From NCBI GenBank assembly GCA_030141605.1, contig JAQGDQ010000178.1, positions 62,001 to 126,000 on the forward strand: a stretch of DNA of 64,000 nt, given 5' to 3'. Within the stretch, counting starts at the first letter, position 1, and each line of letters starts with the position of its first letter. Below are positions 13,732 to 25,179 of the stretch, in pieces. Below the pieces are notes generated by a model that did no database searches, was not told the DNA's origin, and saw only the letters and a list, made by a program, of their open reading frames with translations. This DNA is from Tubiluchus corallicola. Lineage: Eukaryota; Priapulida; Priapulimorpha; Priapulimorphida; Tubiluchidae. A program made the translations under genes and the position numbers.

Positions 13732-14725
13732 TTATTTCTTTCTTAACCGCATTACTTTTGATATGCACTCATTTAATTCAATTAATTTACCAATATGATC
13801 ACTATAGAAATAATCTGCAGTCGTCGTCGTTTCTCCTATTATTTCTATACCCTTCTTGCATAATAGCAGATGTTCGGTTGTGTCCTCTTCAATATAGCAG
13901 AGTGGACAGCCCACATCTAATTTAAATTTATTTCTGTAATTTGCTTTTACTGCAATCACATTAAGTTTCCACTCTGTTATCTCACATGCAGTCTTCTCAT
14001 CACACTCAAGTTTCTTATTGTTTTTTCTACTGCCCGAATTTATTTGTTAGATTTCGTAATTTTATTTTTTTGTCAATAACTTTCAATGATTCTTTTTTAT
14101 AGTATTTTTCGATCGCCCCCTTAACTTCTAACTTATAAATTTTAACATATTTTCTGCTATATTCAAGTTGTACATACTTGCAAGTTTCTCTACGTTTTTC
14201 TCTGGCACTTTATTTTTTGCACACTCATTAACACTTTTTTGCATCTCTGTTATTCAATGATACGTATAAAGTTCTTAGCCTCATCAACTGCTCATAATGC
14301 ACTCGTTGTTTCTTTGGGCACATTCCACTAATCAGTAACATGCCCCAGCAACTTCTTTGCATCAAAATTCCACACATAATTTCCTTTTGCCAAGATACTA
14401 TTTTTTGTTATTTATTTTCACTTACTGTTCCCCATACTTCCATATGTTAACAAAGTAGGAAAAGTCATTGTTTCATAAACTAATAATCTAATTTTCATAT
14501 ACTGATCTCCTATTTCAAATCTATCACTCCAACTCATAATTTCCTTTTTCATGTAACCAATTTTCTCACTTCTTTTTTCTATACTCATATCATAGGTCCC
14601 TTTTTCTGTAATGTAATCACTCAAATACTTGTAATGGTCTACATTTTTTAGTTCTCCCTCTTTTACATAATTTTTTACATGTACTTCTTTTCTTCATTTT
14701 TCATTTACTAGGGTTTAAATGTATG
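13732..14725 (-). pseudogene. Degenerate LINE reverse-transcriptase C-terminal fragment
   Basis: Read on the minus strand from about 14725, the frame gives KYLSDYITEKGTYDMSIEKR followed by a segment ending LVYETMTFPTLLTYG. This is the stretch after the RT domain of many non-LTR retrotransposons (KYLGD-type motif, then a block ending in LLYG). A separate frame at 13959-13732 gives CPLCYIEEDTTEHLLLC, a zf-RVT-type zinc knuckle. The parts are split by stops and frameshifts and no catalytic YxDD region remains. The clade is unresolved. The piece is 5' truncated and inactive. Confidence 0.65.
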
Positions 14726-16047
14726 TATTGGGATTCTCTGCACTGATTCAGAAAGTATTTTTTTAATTCTTCCATTCTTCTACAGCTCTTTATTGCTTTT
14801 GTTACTATTTCCTCTGTTCCCATATTCGTTACTGCGCTGGCTCTGCTACAAGCATTGTGATTCATGAAACTGATGACAGCATTTACAGGTTTGTCAGCAA
14901 TTCGAAAGCTGTGTCGGTCGTTGGCAAAAAGAAGCTTATGTTTTCGGCCATTTTTCTGTTCTCGTAACGGATTTTAGAAGATATCCGGTACTGGCTTACT
15001 CAAAACATCCGGTTATCTTGATTCCAGACTGCAAGAATAATAATAGCAGCAAGTTGGTCTGACAATCCTCTTACAATCGCAGGATTATTTTTTATAAAAT
15101 CTCTCATGATGAGCTTGAAACTAAAATAAAACAAACCTATCATAATTGTGCTTTAGCACGTTTTTTCGATTCGTACTAACATGAACTGCAAGTTACAACT
15201 CGCTATTAAGTATTATACTACTAAAAGTACTATTACTAGTACTACGTTAAGGTAAAACGTGTATTTTTATTTCTTATTTTTTGTCCCAAAAAGTAGGCGC
15301 ATCGAAGATATGATTAATGTGCCGCGAAGAAGGGGGCAAGATCAAAGTTATGTGTTCAGCTACCCTTATAATTTATATCATACCATGCTATATGCATACC
15401 GCTATCAGTTAGGCAATACTTATACTAGATCATTTTCCATATCTTCAAATACAAACCAAGTTACCTTAAATAAAATCAGTACATATGTGAGGTGCACAAT
15501 ATTAGTGGAAAAGGGTAGGTCCACCAGAACCAGGACACTTACGGGCCCTACTTGGTACAGTACTATTTTACATAAACCTGCGGAAACTGCTGTGCTCTGG
15601 CAGGAGGTTGAAATTTTTCAGCTAGAAAAAAAATTATAAAGTGTAGCAGTAACAATCACTTAGGGCAGTTATACTGTCATATCAAACAAAAAATGAAAAG
15701 GCATTTTTTTTAAACTCAGGATGCTTAGGCTTAACCTGAACGCAGCAGCAACATCTGAGCAGTAACTACAGCAAAACACTAGTAAGAAACTTCAAATAAT
15801 TAGGCCTAATCATAACAAATTTGCTCAGTTTTGTGCAATCGTTTTCATCCATTTTTTATAGAAAGCTTTTGTAACAAATAAATGAGATTCAAGCTATTGG
15901 TGAAATAAATTAATTGAAGGTGAGCTGAACTGTAATACCTTCACCATGGACCTCTATAATTTGAAGTAGCTGATCATCTGGAAGTCATGAGGACAAATTA
16001 AGCAATTTAAAATGTAGCCGAAATTAACAAAATTATTATAAAATGTT
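14726..16047. other. Intergenic DNA with one uncharacterised ORF
   Basis: A 126-codon frame (15259-15639, +) is the only long open frame. It has no recognisable domain, signal peptide or family motif. It may be accidental or part of an old repeat, so no product is assigned. Confidence 0.35.
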
Positions 16048-16053
16048 TTGCAG

Positions 16054-16264
16054 CATCCACAGGCACTGCATCAGTTGCTAATTCATGTGAAGGTTTCAGT
16101 ATCACCTGGATGTCCTCAAAGTTCCTCGTGGACACTGGTTACTTTGCCATCCAGGTAGCATCAAGCAGTACATACTTGTGGTTTAAAGGTCGACATGTGA
16201 ATAGAGCTTACTTTAAGGAGCCTGCTGCATTTGAGATTACATCAGTTGCCAATAAATGGATATA
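16054..16264 (+). CDS. Possible exon of unknown product
   Basis: After an acceptor-like TGTTTTGCAG (ending 16053) the frame is open for about 70 codons to TAA at 16262-16264. It contains CEGFSITWMSSKFLVDTGYF and then YLWFKGRH. Composition is protein-like for this AT-rich region, but I do not recognise the family. CATCAGTTGC occurs near both ends of the segment. It could instead be part of a repeat, or a 5' exon related to the four-TM gene starting 184 bp downstream. Confidence 0.25.
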
Positions 16265-16447
16265 AGTCAGTGCAATCTAGCATGACATAAAGCTACTCTT
16301 TTGAAAGTGTTTATATATTGCATGACATTTATTATTATATGGACTGCAAACGAAACAACGCAAGGCGTCCTGATGAAAATGCACTAGTATAATTAGCAAT
16401 AGAAATAACTAGCAATCACTTGAAAATTAGCACTTATAACTACTAGA

Positions 16448-17221
16448 ATGTCTACAGCATTTGTTACCAGTTCTACCGTTACTACTGGGACAGCTCAAAC
16501 AGCTGTTACTGTGCTTGCATCAAATGAACGCTCTCGTTTAAGATTTTTGTGTGTCATCCAGCTCATTACTGGCATCTTAATTTTGATACTGCACTTTTGC
16601 ATTATGGCCTTAATTCAAGGCAATTTACCCGTGACTTGGTGCGGTTCACTTTTCATACTAACTGGCCTGCTTGGCTTATATGCCACGAAACCACTAGCTT
16701 TGGCGACTTACGGACGCATATTATTGTACTTGTTAATGGTAATGTGTTTTATAGCTGCACTATTGGCCGTATTTGCAACGTTTGCAACATTTACGCCTTT
16801 TGGTTTGGCAGTTGATGGTGACATGGGGATTATTCTGAACGTGCTTATTGTAGGTTTGGCAATGATTGAGTTTGGAGCAGCCTGTGGAAATTTTGTCATG
16901 TGTTGGAGAATTGTTCGCCATTATCGCACGTTTTTGCTTCGCACGAGGGTCGTATTTACCCCTGCAGGTGCCATTGTTTGTCTCCCAAATGGTGGTGGTG
17001 TTATAGAAGGACAGTCACTTTTTCAGCGGATGGAAAATAGTGTAGCACCACAGGGAGATATTGGGCATGCTCGAGTGGATCACCGGCAGTTTTCTCAGAC
17101 CACACCGGAAGAAAGTGGATTGGTAGTTGATTTACCAGAAGATCAATTTGCTAATAGCTCATCTTTGGTGCCCGGCACACCACCTCCACCATATGAAGAG
17201 ATCTATAAGACAAATCAGTAG
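16448..17221 (+). CDS. Four-transmembrane CD20/MS4A-like membrane protein with PPxY motif
   Basis: A single open frame of 257 codons with no intron in the coding part. Predicted segments: polar Thr/Ser-rich N-terminus (1-30); TM1 about 32-55; TM2 62-80; TM3 90-114; TM4 126-152; a basic stretch (WRIVRHYRTFLLRTR, 153-167); and a long polar tail ending PGTPPPPYEEIYKTNQ. The layout of four hydrophobic helices with short loops and cytosolic tails resembles the CD20-like/MS4A superfamily. The PPPPY (245-249) is a WW-domain ligand of the kind used by NEDD4-family ubiquitin ligases to sort membrane proteins. Family assignment is by topology, not by a diagnostic motif; other tetraspan families remain possible. 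The ATG follows an acceptor-like TACTAG, so a 5' UTR intron is possible. An ATTAAA lies at 17322. Confidence 0.8.
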   Translation: MSTAFVTSSTVTTGTAQTAVTVLASNERSRLRFLCVIQLITGILILILHFCIMALIQGNLPVTWCGSLFILTGLLGLYATKPLALATYGRILLYLLMVMCFIAALLAVFATFATFTPFGLAVDGDMGIILNVLIVGLAMIEFGAACGNFVMCWRIVRHYRTFLLRTRVVFTPAGAIVCLPNGGGVIEGQSLFQRMENSVAPQGDIGHARVDHRQFSQTTPEESGLVVDLPEDQFANSSSLVPGTPPPPYEEIYKTNQ

Positions 17222-17321
17222 TGAGTTAGTTTCGGATAGTTCTGCAATACTCAAAGCCTGTATGGTAAAATCTAGATGATGTTATCACTTTTATGATTCA
17301 TTACATTGTTGTTTAAAAACA

Positions 17322-17327
17322 ATTAAA
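17322..17327 (+). promoter_or_regulatory. Candidate poly(A) signal (ATTAAA) of the four-TM gene
   Basis: An ATTAAA variant hexamer lies about 100 nt after the stop codon. Use is inferred. Confidence 0.35.
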
Positions 17328-18779
17328 GTTTATCAGATAAAGGGCAGCTATGAAAGAGGTAGGAAACGTTGATGACATAAGGGCACTCATGTACGTATAA
17401 TTCCCACTGAATTAAATAGTAGTTGAAATAATATTTAGGTCATACTGTTAAGATCAACTGCGTGAAGTATTATCTTGTCATAGCCTTTGTTTGATAGAAC
17501 TGGTACAGCAAGGGGAAGAAATGACATCATGCATTGCCAGTTACAGATTTATTGCTTTAATTTTAGGAATTTTAAAATTGTCGCAAAATGGAGCCTGCGG
17601 AGTGGTTTGGCGAAATGTCTTCAAGTTCAATGTTTTATCTTAGAAGATTATCTTTGATAACGATTCAATGGTTCTAGTTGTGCAAGAAGTTTTTGCAGCC
17701 GCCCTGCTATCGAGTTGCCGATATATATTATACCTACTTTATGACAGAATCATGATACAGAAGTGTGCAGTCAAATATTTGTTACAAGGTTCGACATCTT
17801 CCAAATGTGACACTCAAATATTCTTGGAAAAATGCCAAGAACAGTCTGTGCAAGTGTTATAATTATGGTGAATGCTGTGCCTTTTATGTTTTTGTTTACT
17901 GCTTGCAATATCGTAACAACTATCATCCGTTTGATTAAATCATAGTAAATGCTCTTTTTAAGCGTTTTCATGCTTTAAATATTTACCACTTACTCATTTT
18001 ATAGATGAAAGATGGAAAGTTGTTTTTCATCTAGATTCATAGTATAATATGTTGTACAGTAAGTATACATGATTGCTGTCATGTAGATATATAATTTACG
18101 TGTTACTATATAATTTATGTGTGTAAATTACGATATGCATACATCATTCTAGATTCATGAGTGTGATAATGTGCTGTATATATGTATGTATAAACTACTA
18201 TTGTTGTTGTATACATATATGTTATATTATATAAGTTATGTGTATAAACTAGTAAAATACTACATGGATTTAACTCAAAATTGTTACTGATTAGTAATTG
18301 GTTTATTTTTAGACTATTAAAAAGCTAGTATAAAATTTGTTTTATTTTGCAGTATTGTTTCCCCAAGTTTACAATATTTGCTAGATATATCGCACAAGGT
18401 TTCATAGAAGCATTTTAGTTCCATTGAGTATTTAGTTAGAGTACTTGTTATTTAGTATTAGTTATTTAGTAGTTTAGTACTTGTCATTCTAGTCCTATTT
18501 TCTTCCTTTCTGTTTTGATTTATCAAGGTTGTGAATATTTATAATGTAGTATAAATAAATTAATTAATAATGGGTTTTATTAAAAAGTCATACCATACCA
18601 GCAATAGCTGAATAAATTTTGTATATACATTCGAAATAAGGAAAAAGAGTCAAAAGGCACATTGAGCAATAAAACATGAAATTATATAAGAGACATAACA
18701 TTGCTTACACAAAAACGTTGGGAGAAATAACATCATGAAGTCAGTAAGGCATTTTAAAACAAACTGTGACACTAAATTT
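17328..18779. other. AT-rich intergenic DNA; no gene seen
   Basis: Very AT-rich with TATA/TGTA-type simple stretches around 18050-18260. The AATAAA/TTATTA sequence near 18560-18580 may be the 3' tail of the adjacent minus-strand LINE fragment. Confidence 0.5.
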
Positions 18780-19250
18780 TTTTGTCTTTTTACCATAATT
18801 TAGACAGTAGTTTGGCATTACTATTTAGAGTTCTAATCACAACAGGTGTTGCAAAATGTTTGTAAAGTTCTGTTCGAATTTTACGCATGTCTAATTTATT
18901 AGAGGTAATTGCAAGTAATACGACTGCCTACACTGTGCTGTAAAGCAGGAAGCAAGTGTCTATGGTACTGGATAATGTTAGAAGCAAAATTACAAGTTAT
19001 TGTTTGTCTGTTATTTTGCAGTGTAATCTGGTTGAGTTTATGTAGAGCATCATCACAAGAAATAAAATCTTTACTAAAAAATATTTGACAAATTCTTTTT
19101 TGAATTTTTTCAATACTGGCAATTATAGATGAGTCCCAATATATGCTTGATTGGTATTCAGTATCACACTCTGTTATGTTAGATTTTAGCAAAAGTCGTA
19201 TTTTTGGTACCTTTTGTGTTAATAAAATACAGAGCGTGCATTGCATTAGT
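18780..19250 (-). pseudogene. Degenerate LINE RT C-terminal fragment (CR1/Jockey-like)
   Basis: The minus-strand frame 19246-18899 contains IYWDSSIIASIEKIQKRICQ and then an ALHKLNQITLQNNR segment. This matches the common LINE block after the RT domain in which a tryptophan-aspartate is followed by IEKIQRR and a leucine-rich LxxLxxR stretch. No upstream RT core is present. Truncated, inactive. Confidence 0.6.
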
Positions 19251-19599
19251 AAGGTTAACTAGTTTAAAATTCTTTTGTACAAAAATATTAAACATTTTAT
19301 TTATCAATGAAATACAGTTCTGACTCCTTGTATACCATTCATGTTTTCGTCATGAACATTATTGTCATCACTGTCATCATCTGTAAGATAATTCTTCTCG
19401 TTGATGTAACAAAGTAAATCTTTAACTTTTTATTTTATTGCTTAATTTTAATTTTAATAATTAAGGTTTTTCCATAGCAAAATCTTACTGTTTTTCATTG
19501 AGTTATTATTGAGATTTTGCCATAGTTTCTCATTTAGTTATTTATTTATTTATTATTTATATTTTTATTATTATTATTTATTCTCTGCTACTTTAACGC

Positions 19600-20510
19600 T
19601 TAATAACTCGTAAGCCTTGCAAGCTAGGGTCACCAAACTCACAGGGTTGGTAGCCCTGAGCGGGGGACGTACAACAGCATAGCAACCTCTGACCACTGGT
19701 CAAGGGGGAAGGGCATTGGGCATTGGTCAGTTTTTTCTTTAGGTCGCATCTCCTCGGGCTTTTGTTTTTTTGCAAATTTTTTCACAAGTATTTGCATACT
19801 TGTGGTTTTTGCACTGGGAGTTTTGAAAGGCTGGCAAGTTTTAAACGCCCGAGGGAGGGGCCAAAATGCAAAATTTGGCATCCCCCAATTGGTGATCTTT
19901 TACATCCCGAGAGAGCTAGGGACTCAAAACTCACAGGGTGCACTCTCTGGGCAAAGTTATCTATGTATACGTGTGACCGGAGTTGCCGGGTCAACGGTCA
20001 TGGAGCGGGCGGGTCTTCATTTATTTTTCTTTATGATCCATCTGCTCCCATAGTTTTTGATTTAGGGCCACAATGTTTGGTATATTGCTAGGTGGTGTCA
20101 TGGCCGTACCCATGCAGCAAAATTTTCCGCTAGGGGGCAAATACCGAAAAATGGGGGTTGGGAACAGAAGTGCACCAAGTGTTGAGCAATGGTACCTTGT
20201 AGCGCATCAAATGAGAGGTCTCGATGAGGTGGATCAAATGACATAGGTTACAATGAGAATAGTTAACCGGCGACCTCACTAGGGGGCAAAATAGGGGTCG
20301 AGGAGACAAACGCCTTCCAGGGTCTACCAAAAGTAGGTTGTTGTATATCAAATGAAAGGTCTCAATGAGACAAACTGAATGATATAAGTTATGCCAAAAT
20401 TGTTGACCTTTGACCCGGGGGTGATGGTTTGAACAGTTGAAATGCTGAGGTTTCATTGTGAAATGCACTTTCCATGTATTCAAGCAATTCAATAAAAGAA
20501 GAAAAAACGC
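19600..20510. repeat. GC-richer repeat island with an internal tandem dimer
   Basis: The segment is visibly richer in G and C than its surroundings. CGCTAGGGGGCAAAT (about 20128) recurs as CACTAGGGGGCAAAA (about 20277), and a TCAAATGAGAGGTCTC block (about 20208) recurs as TCAAATGAAAGGTCTC (about 20347). This indicates a diverged dimer of about 140-149 bp units. Open frames here lie on both strands and none looks like a known protein. Probably a dispersed repeat of unknown class. Confidence 0.5.
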
Positions 20511-20756
20511 TTTAAAAAAGGCTGTCGTCTCTTCATTTTTAAGGCTGAATTTTACAACTATGTTTTACAACTAGTTTCAACTAGTTTATTTTAATTTTAA
20601 TTTCTGTCAGCAGCTGCAGTTTTTCTGCATCTTAGGTGAAACGCTAGACACTGCCTTGTATTCATACCAATCGGAATACACCTTTAGTTATCATTGTACA
20701 ATTAAACAGGAAACTGCTAAGAAAGCGCTGGTTTTTAGTAAACAGTTTGCCGGGAA

Positions 20757-21252
20757 GGGAACAATGCGTCATGCACCACTTAGTGTTGGAACCACGAAGG
20801 GAATAGAACAATGCATCATGTACCATTGAGTGAAGGAACTATGCAGGGAAGAGAACAATGTGTCATGTACCACTTGGTGTTGGAACCACGAAGGAATAGA
20901 ACAATGCATTATGTACCACTGAGTGAAGGAACTATGCAGGGAAGAGAACAATGGGAGAACAAACAATGCATCATGTACCACTTAGTGAAGGAACTACACA
21001 GGAAGAGAACAGTGCATCATGTACCACTTAGTAAAGGAACTAAGCCGGGAAGAGAATAATGTGTCGTGTACCACTTAGTGAAGGAACTACCCAGGGAAGA
21101 GAACAATGCGTCGTGTACCACTTAGTGAAGGAACTACCCAGGGAAGAGAACAATGCGTCGTGTACCACTTAGTGTAGGAACTACGCAGGAAGAGAACAAT
21201 GCGTCATGTACCACTTAGTGTAGGAACTACTCAGGGAAGAGAACAATGCGTC
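20757..21252. repeat. 47-bp minisatellite, about ten units
   Basis: The unit contains GTACCACTTAGTGAAGGAAC, CAGGGAAGAGAACAATG. GTACCACTT recurs at 21068, 21115 and 21162, exactly 47 bp apart. Edge units are more diverged. Confidence 0.9.
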
Positions 21253-22460
21253 AAGGAAACTTCAAAGTCACTTAAGCAACGGCGGTTTACTGTCTGCATA
21301 TTGCAGCGTGATGCGTTCAGACGGTTGCGTTTATGTTCGAGTGAATACGGATCACGCACGACGCATGGATTGCGCATTACGTACACATTGAAACAATTCC
21401 ACGTATTTAAATGCAAACTGTTGCATGCGCACTACGCATGCGTACACGGTGTCTTACCTTAATCCTAGAGCGATCAAACAACACAAATACAAAACTTAGC
21501 AATGCACGTTTACTCATTATGCTAGTGTCTTGAATGTTTCAGTTTTGTCTAGCTGGCGTTGAAGCAAATTCCGCTAGATACGAAAACAAAGTTTTGCAGA
21601 ATTATTTCAACCAGGCAGTTCGGCATTACTTTTAATTACTTGATTACTTTTAAATCTTGCCGGCAGGTGGGGCTAGTACGTCAATATAGAGATTGTTCTT
21701 CAAGCCACTGCAGTTGAACGCGCTTTACTTACTACGTTGATCAAAATAGCCAATTGCTCGTAATAAAATTCAAATCGATAATTAAATTTGCAATAAAATA
21801 ATGCTCAGCCTCAATTTATTTAGGTAGCTAAAAGTCTTATCACTATTATACTTCATTGCGAAAAGTGGTCCTAAAGTGGCCCCTGCAGCGAGATAAGCCT
21901 CATTAGCCCTACAATTTTAGGGGTATAATTTTGTTTGGCATTCTCGCTTCATTTTTTCACATCGCTGCATATAATTTCATTGCTTAGGGGTAGATGATAA
22001 AATGATTGACTGGTTCAAACCATAACGAGGCAAATCACCTCAAGTACTCTTATTATTTTTTGTTTCTCATCAGCAGCAGTGACAAAAGGAAAAACAGAGA
22101 AAAGATTGATATCAGCAGCGGCACAAAAAGACTAAATAAAAACACTGATGATATGATCGACTAATAAGGTGACTATGAATGACAGAGAATTCAGAAATTC
22201 TGTTATCATGTATTTCTTATTCACCAGCAAAATAAGAAAACCGGTATCAAAAACAGGGAGGAGGTTTTTCTTGCCACTATGACCACTAGCATCGTCATCA
22301 TCACCACCATCATCATCAACCTCATTAACATAATCATAAGTATCATCGTCGCCGTCGTCTCCATCGGCACAGCAGTAGTATTGCTTCCATCAGCACATGT
22401 GTAAACACTTGCATGCTTAATGCAATAAACCAACAGTTATTAGAATTTTGAAACTGAACT
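21253..22460. other. Intergenic DNA; no gene seen
   Basis: Contains a short CAT/ATC-rich microsatellite (about 22285-22370). Nothing else recognised. Confidence 0.5.
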
Positions 22461-22469
22461 TAGGTGATC

Positions 22470-22560
22470 CGTAGGAGAAATGTGAAAAAACCCCGGCTTA
22501 ACTGGATTTGAACCAAGCACACTTGGTTTCAAAAATCTTTTAACTATAGTTTGTTTCTAG
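22470..22560 (-). mobile_element. tRNA-like SINE fragment, second family (copy a)
   Basis: On the minus strand GGTTCAAATCC is a full B box. It is followed by GCCGGGGTTTTTTCACATTT and CTCC, which resembles the tail after the B box in the copies at 46.4 and 47.3 kb. The A-box region is eroded. Confidence 0.5.
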
Positions 22561-22859
22561 CGAATTCAATAGAAACTTTTTTATTTAGACTGAAATGTAC
22601 AAAAGCTAGGTAGCTCATGTCAAAAGCCAAACAAAATAGCTAAAATGTCTATTAAAAGTTGAGGCCAGTAGTAAACTGTCGACATTGATGCATCTCACCA
22701 ACGACAGACGTGGCCTGGTTGCTAAGGTCATTTAGGTAGCCAAGCGCTCAAAGTAAAGTATACCAGCATCAAGTCTTCCTCTTCTTTGTCTACAATCAAG
22801 TTTTTGTCTTCTGTTTCAATAACTAAAGTCATAATGCCTCAGTCAAGATTCGACAGTAC

Positions 22860-23056
22860 ACCGCGATACCGTAATACGTAACGCGTCTGCTTTCCGTCTA
22901 AGAAGCGTGAATGCCAAAACGCGGCCGAGTCAGTCCAAAGCCTCAAAAAATAGTAACTGCTATACGCGTAATATTTCAGTTAAAGGCTGGGTAATGATAA
23001 TAATAATGCGTTGTCTGTCAAGGTTAGAACCGATTTAAATAAAGGTTATTATTAAC
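22860..23056 (+). mobile_element. tRNA-derived SINE, Gly(TCC)-like head (copy 2, internally deleted)
   Basis: Aligns by eye with the SINE at 7111: GTCTGCTTTCCGTCTAAGAA corresponds to the anticodon region and GCGGCCGAGTCA to the part after the B box. The 3' end TTTAAATAAAGGTTATTATT matches the tail. The B box is damaged and part of the body is missing. Confidence 0.6.
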
Positions 23057-23061
23057 CTTTG

Positions 23062-25150
23062 GGGCGGTTAGGGGCCGTGAGGCCGTTGAACATACCAATA
23101 AAAATTATTAAAGCCTGTAGCATTATTATATCAAAACACATTAGATTTAGTAGACACTGTTGCTTTCATCAGTTCTCTGACTGTTTGTACACAAAAATTT
23201 TTTATGTATATGCATTTTGTACAGTACAGTTTGTGTACAATAATTGCAATGAATATTATTATTATTATTATATTATTTTTTTATCCAGAAGTGGTGCTTA
23301 GAGAAGAAACCGATTAACAGTGGCCACAATAATGGGCCTCAATAAAAATATAAAAGGGTGGAAACATGAATAGAAATAAAAAACAGATTTATAGTAACAA
23401 ATTTCCTAGTGGTAGAAGGTACCTATTAACATTCTTTTTGAATCAGGCGATGTCTAGTTAATAGGGAAGCGGTTTTCTGATAAAGAATTCCACAACTAAG
23501 AGGCCCGATGAAAAACGGATTTAGCAATGGCTGATGCTAATATGGTTAATAGGTGTTTGTGGCGCAAGACGGGATTTTTGTTTCACACAAACCCTGTTTT
23601 TTGCACAATAAGTGTGATTTTTATTCAATGTCGGTCAGGAGTAGGCATATTTGGCGGCCATTTTGACGTCATTTGGCCTGGGCCGATTTTGTACGGTTTT
23701 TGGTGCCAGCTACCTACTCGGAGCATACGCAACCGAACCCAACTAAAGAACATTCCGTTGCAATTAAGTGCTCCTGCAACTCACCTGTAATTAAGTGCTC
23801 CTAGTCTTGAAATGGCGATTATTCAAATCGTCGGGCTATACGTTTAACAGTTGTATAAATCTTATACAATAATAATATAACAACGAACCTTTATTTGAAA
23901 AAGGAGTTATTCACAATCCCTCCATTTGTAGGGAAGACTAATATTTGCAACATTATTTATCGGCACTCTAATCGGTTTTCCACGAATATTTCCTTTACAA
24001 TGTTTATGAACATTTTACATTCATGAATGCTCGTTTCACTTTCTTCTACAAAACTATTTATTCAAAACGAATTTCTCAATGTGAATCTGTTGTGTATTTT
24101 GTACATTTTGTAAATTTCTTTGCTATTTGTAATCATGTATATTTTTAATTCAATTCTTAATGTTTTGCGTTGTGTATTACATTAGGTGCATTTTGTAATT
24201 TTTCCAATTCATTTGTATATAGTTTTAATTTAGTTTTAAGTGTATGAAGCTATTGCTTTTATCAGTTTTTCTAAACTGGCTACATACGAGTTTTGATGTA
24301 AATTTTATTTTTACATTTTATGTAACACTTTAACAATAAAGAGTACTAATAAATAATAAAAATAACTTAATATTTCTCTCAAGTTCAAAGATGAAATTTG
24401 CTTATGCTGTGACACCCTATTATCTTCGTTTATCAATCTACAAGAAAATATCAAATGTTTAGCAGTTTGTTCTCTGTGGTCACTGTCACATCTGCTATTT
24501 ATGCTTTGATCTCTCTGACGATAAAAAACTTAGTTCATCTATTTAAAAGTAAATTATTTGCGGTCGTCTCAACGAGCTTTTCGGCTTTATTCAGTGGAAG
24601 CTCAAGAGGTGTAATGTGCACTTTTATTGTAGCTGGACTTTCTCCTTGCAACAGCGCTCTATAAATCTTGGCCTTATATGAATTAAACTCTTTGTGGTTG
24701 CATTAATAATCTAATTACAGATCTTTTTGGTAGTCGAGTATTTAAAATTTATAGGCATATGGTACCCGACCGGATACGGTATTTATTTTAACCTGATGAG
24801 GTCTACCTATGTTTGCTTTATTAATTAGTTAAATAGATCATAATTAATGTGCTAATTGCTCCTAGTAATTGATTTACATTATAGCGTTGCACAGCTCCCA
24901 GTATTCCCTTTCTGTACATTTCTGCATGCAGAGCAGCTGCCTATAAACCACTTTTTAAATTCGGGCTTCTTATTTGTGGATTTCTAGACAAGAAAATTGT
25001 TTCCCTAGATTTAAAAAGGTTGCCTCCGTCTGGCGAATTAATTAGAAAGTTCCACTTTTTTCGCACATGTGTTTATAGATTCGCCATTTTAATGTAGCCC
25101 CTTGCCTTCAGTGGCCATTTGGCTTGCTTGAGGCAATATATAAGAAAATA
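23062..25150. other. Intergenic DNA with possible repeat remnants
   Basis: Open frames at 23527-23790 and 24455-24664 have no recognised domain. The former lies in a GC-richer patch (GGCGGCCATTTTGACGTC) that may be an old repeat. No host gene is supported. Confidence 0.45.
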
Positions 25151-25179
25151 AACCAATGACAATAACTCCAATTGTGGGA

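Noticed and set aside
15259-15639. 126-residue hypothetical protein as a gene
   Set aside because: No domain, no splice or poly(A) context, and AT-driven composition; kept only as a remark in the intergenic entry.
22285-22370. Candidate CRISPR-like or regulatory repeat
   Set aside because: It is an irregular ATC/ACC microsatellite without spacers.
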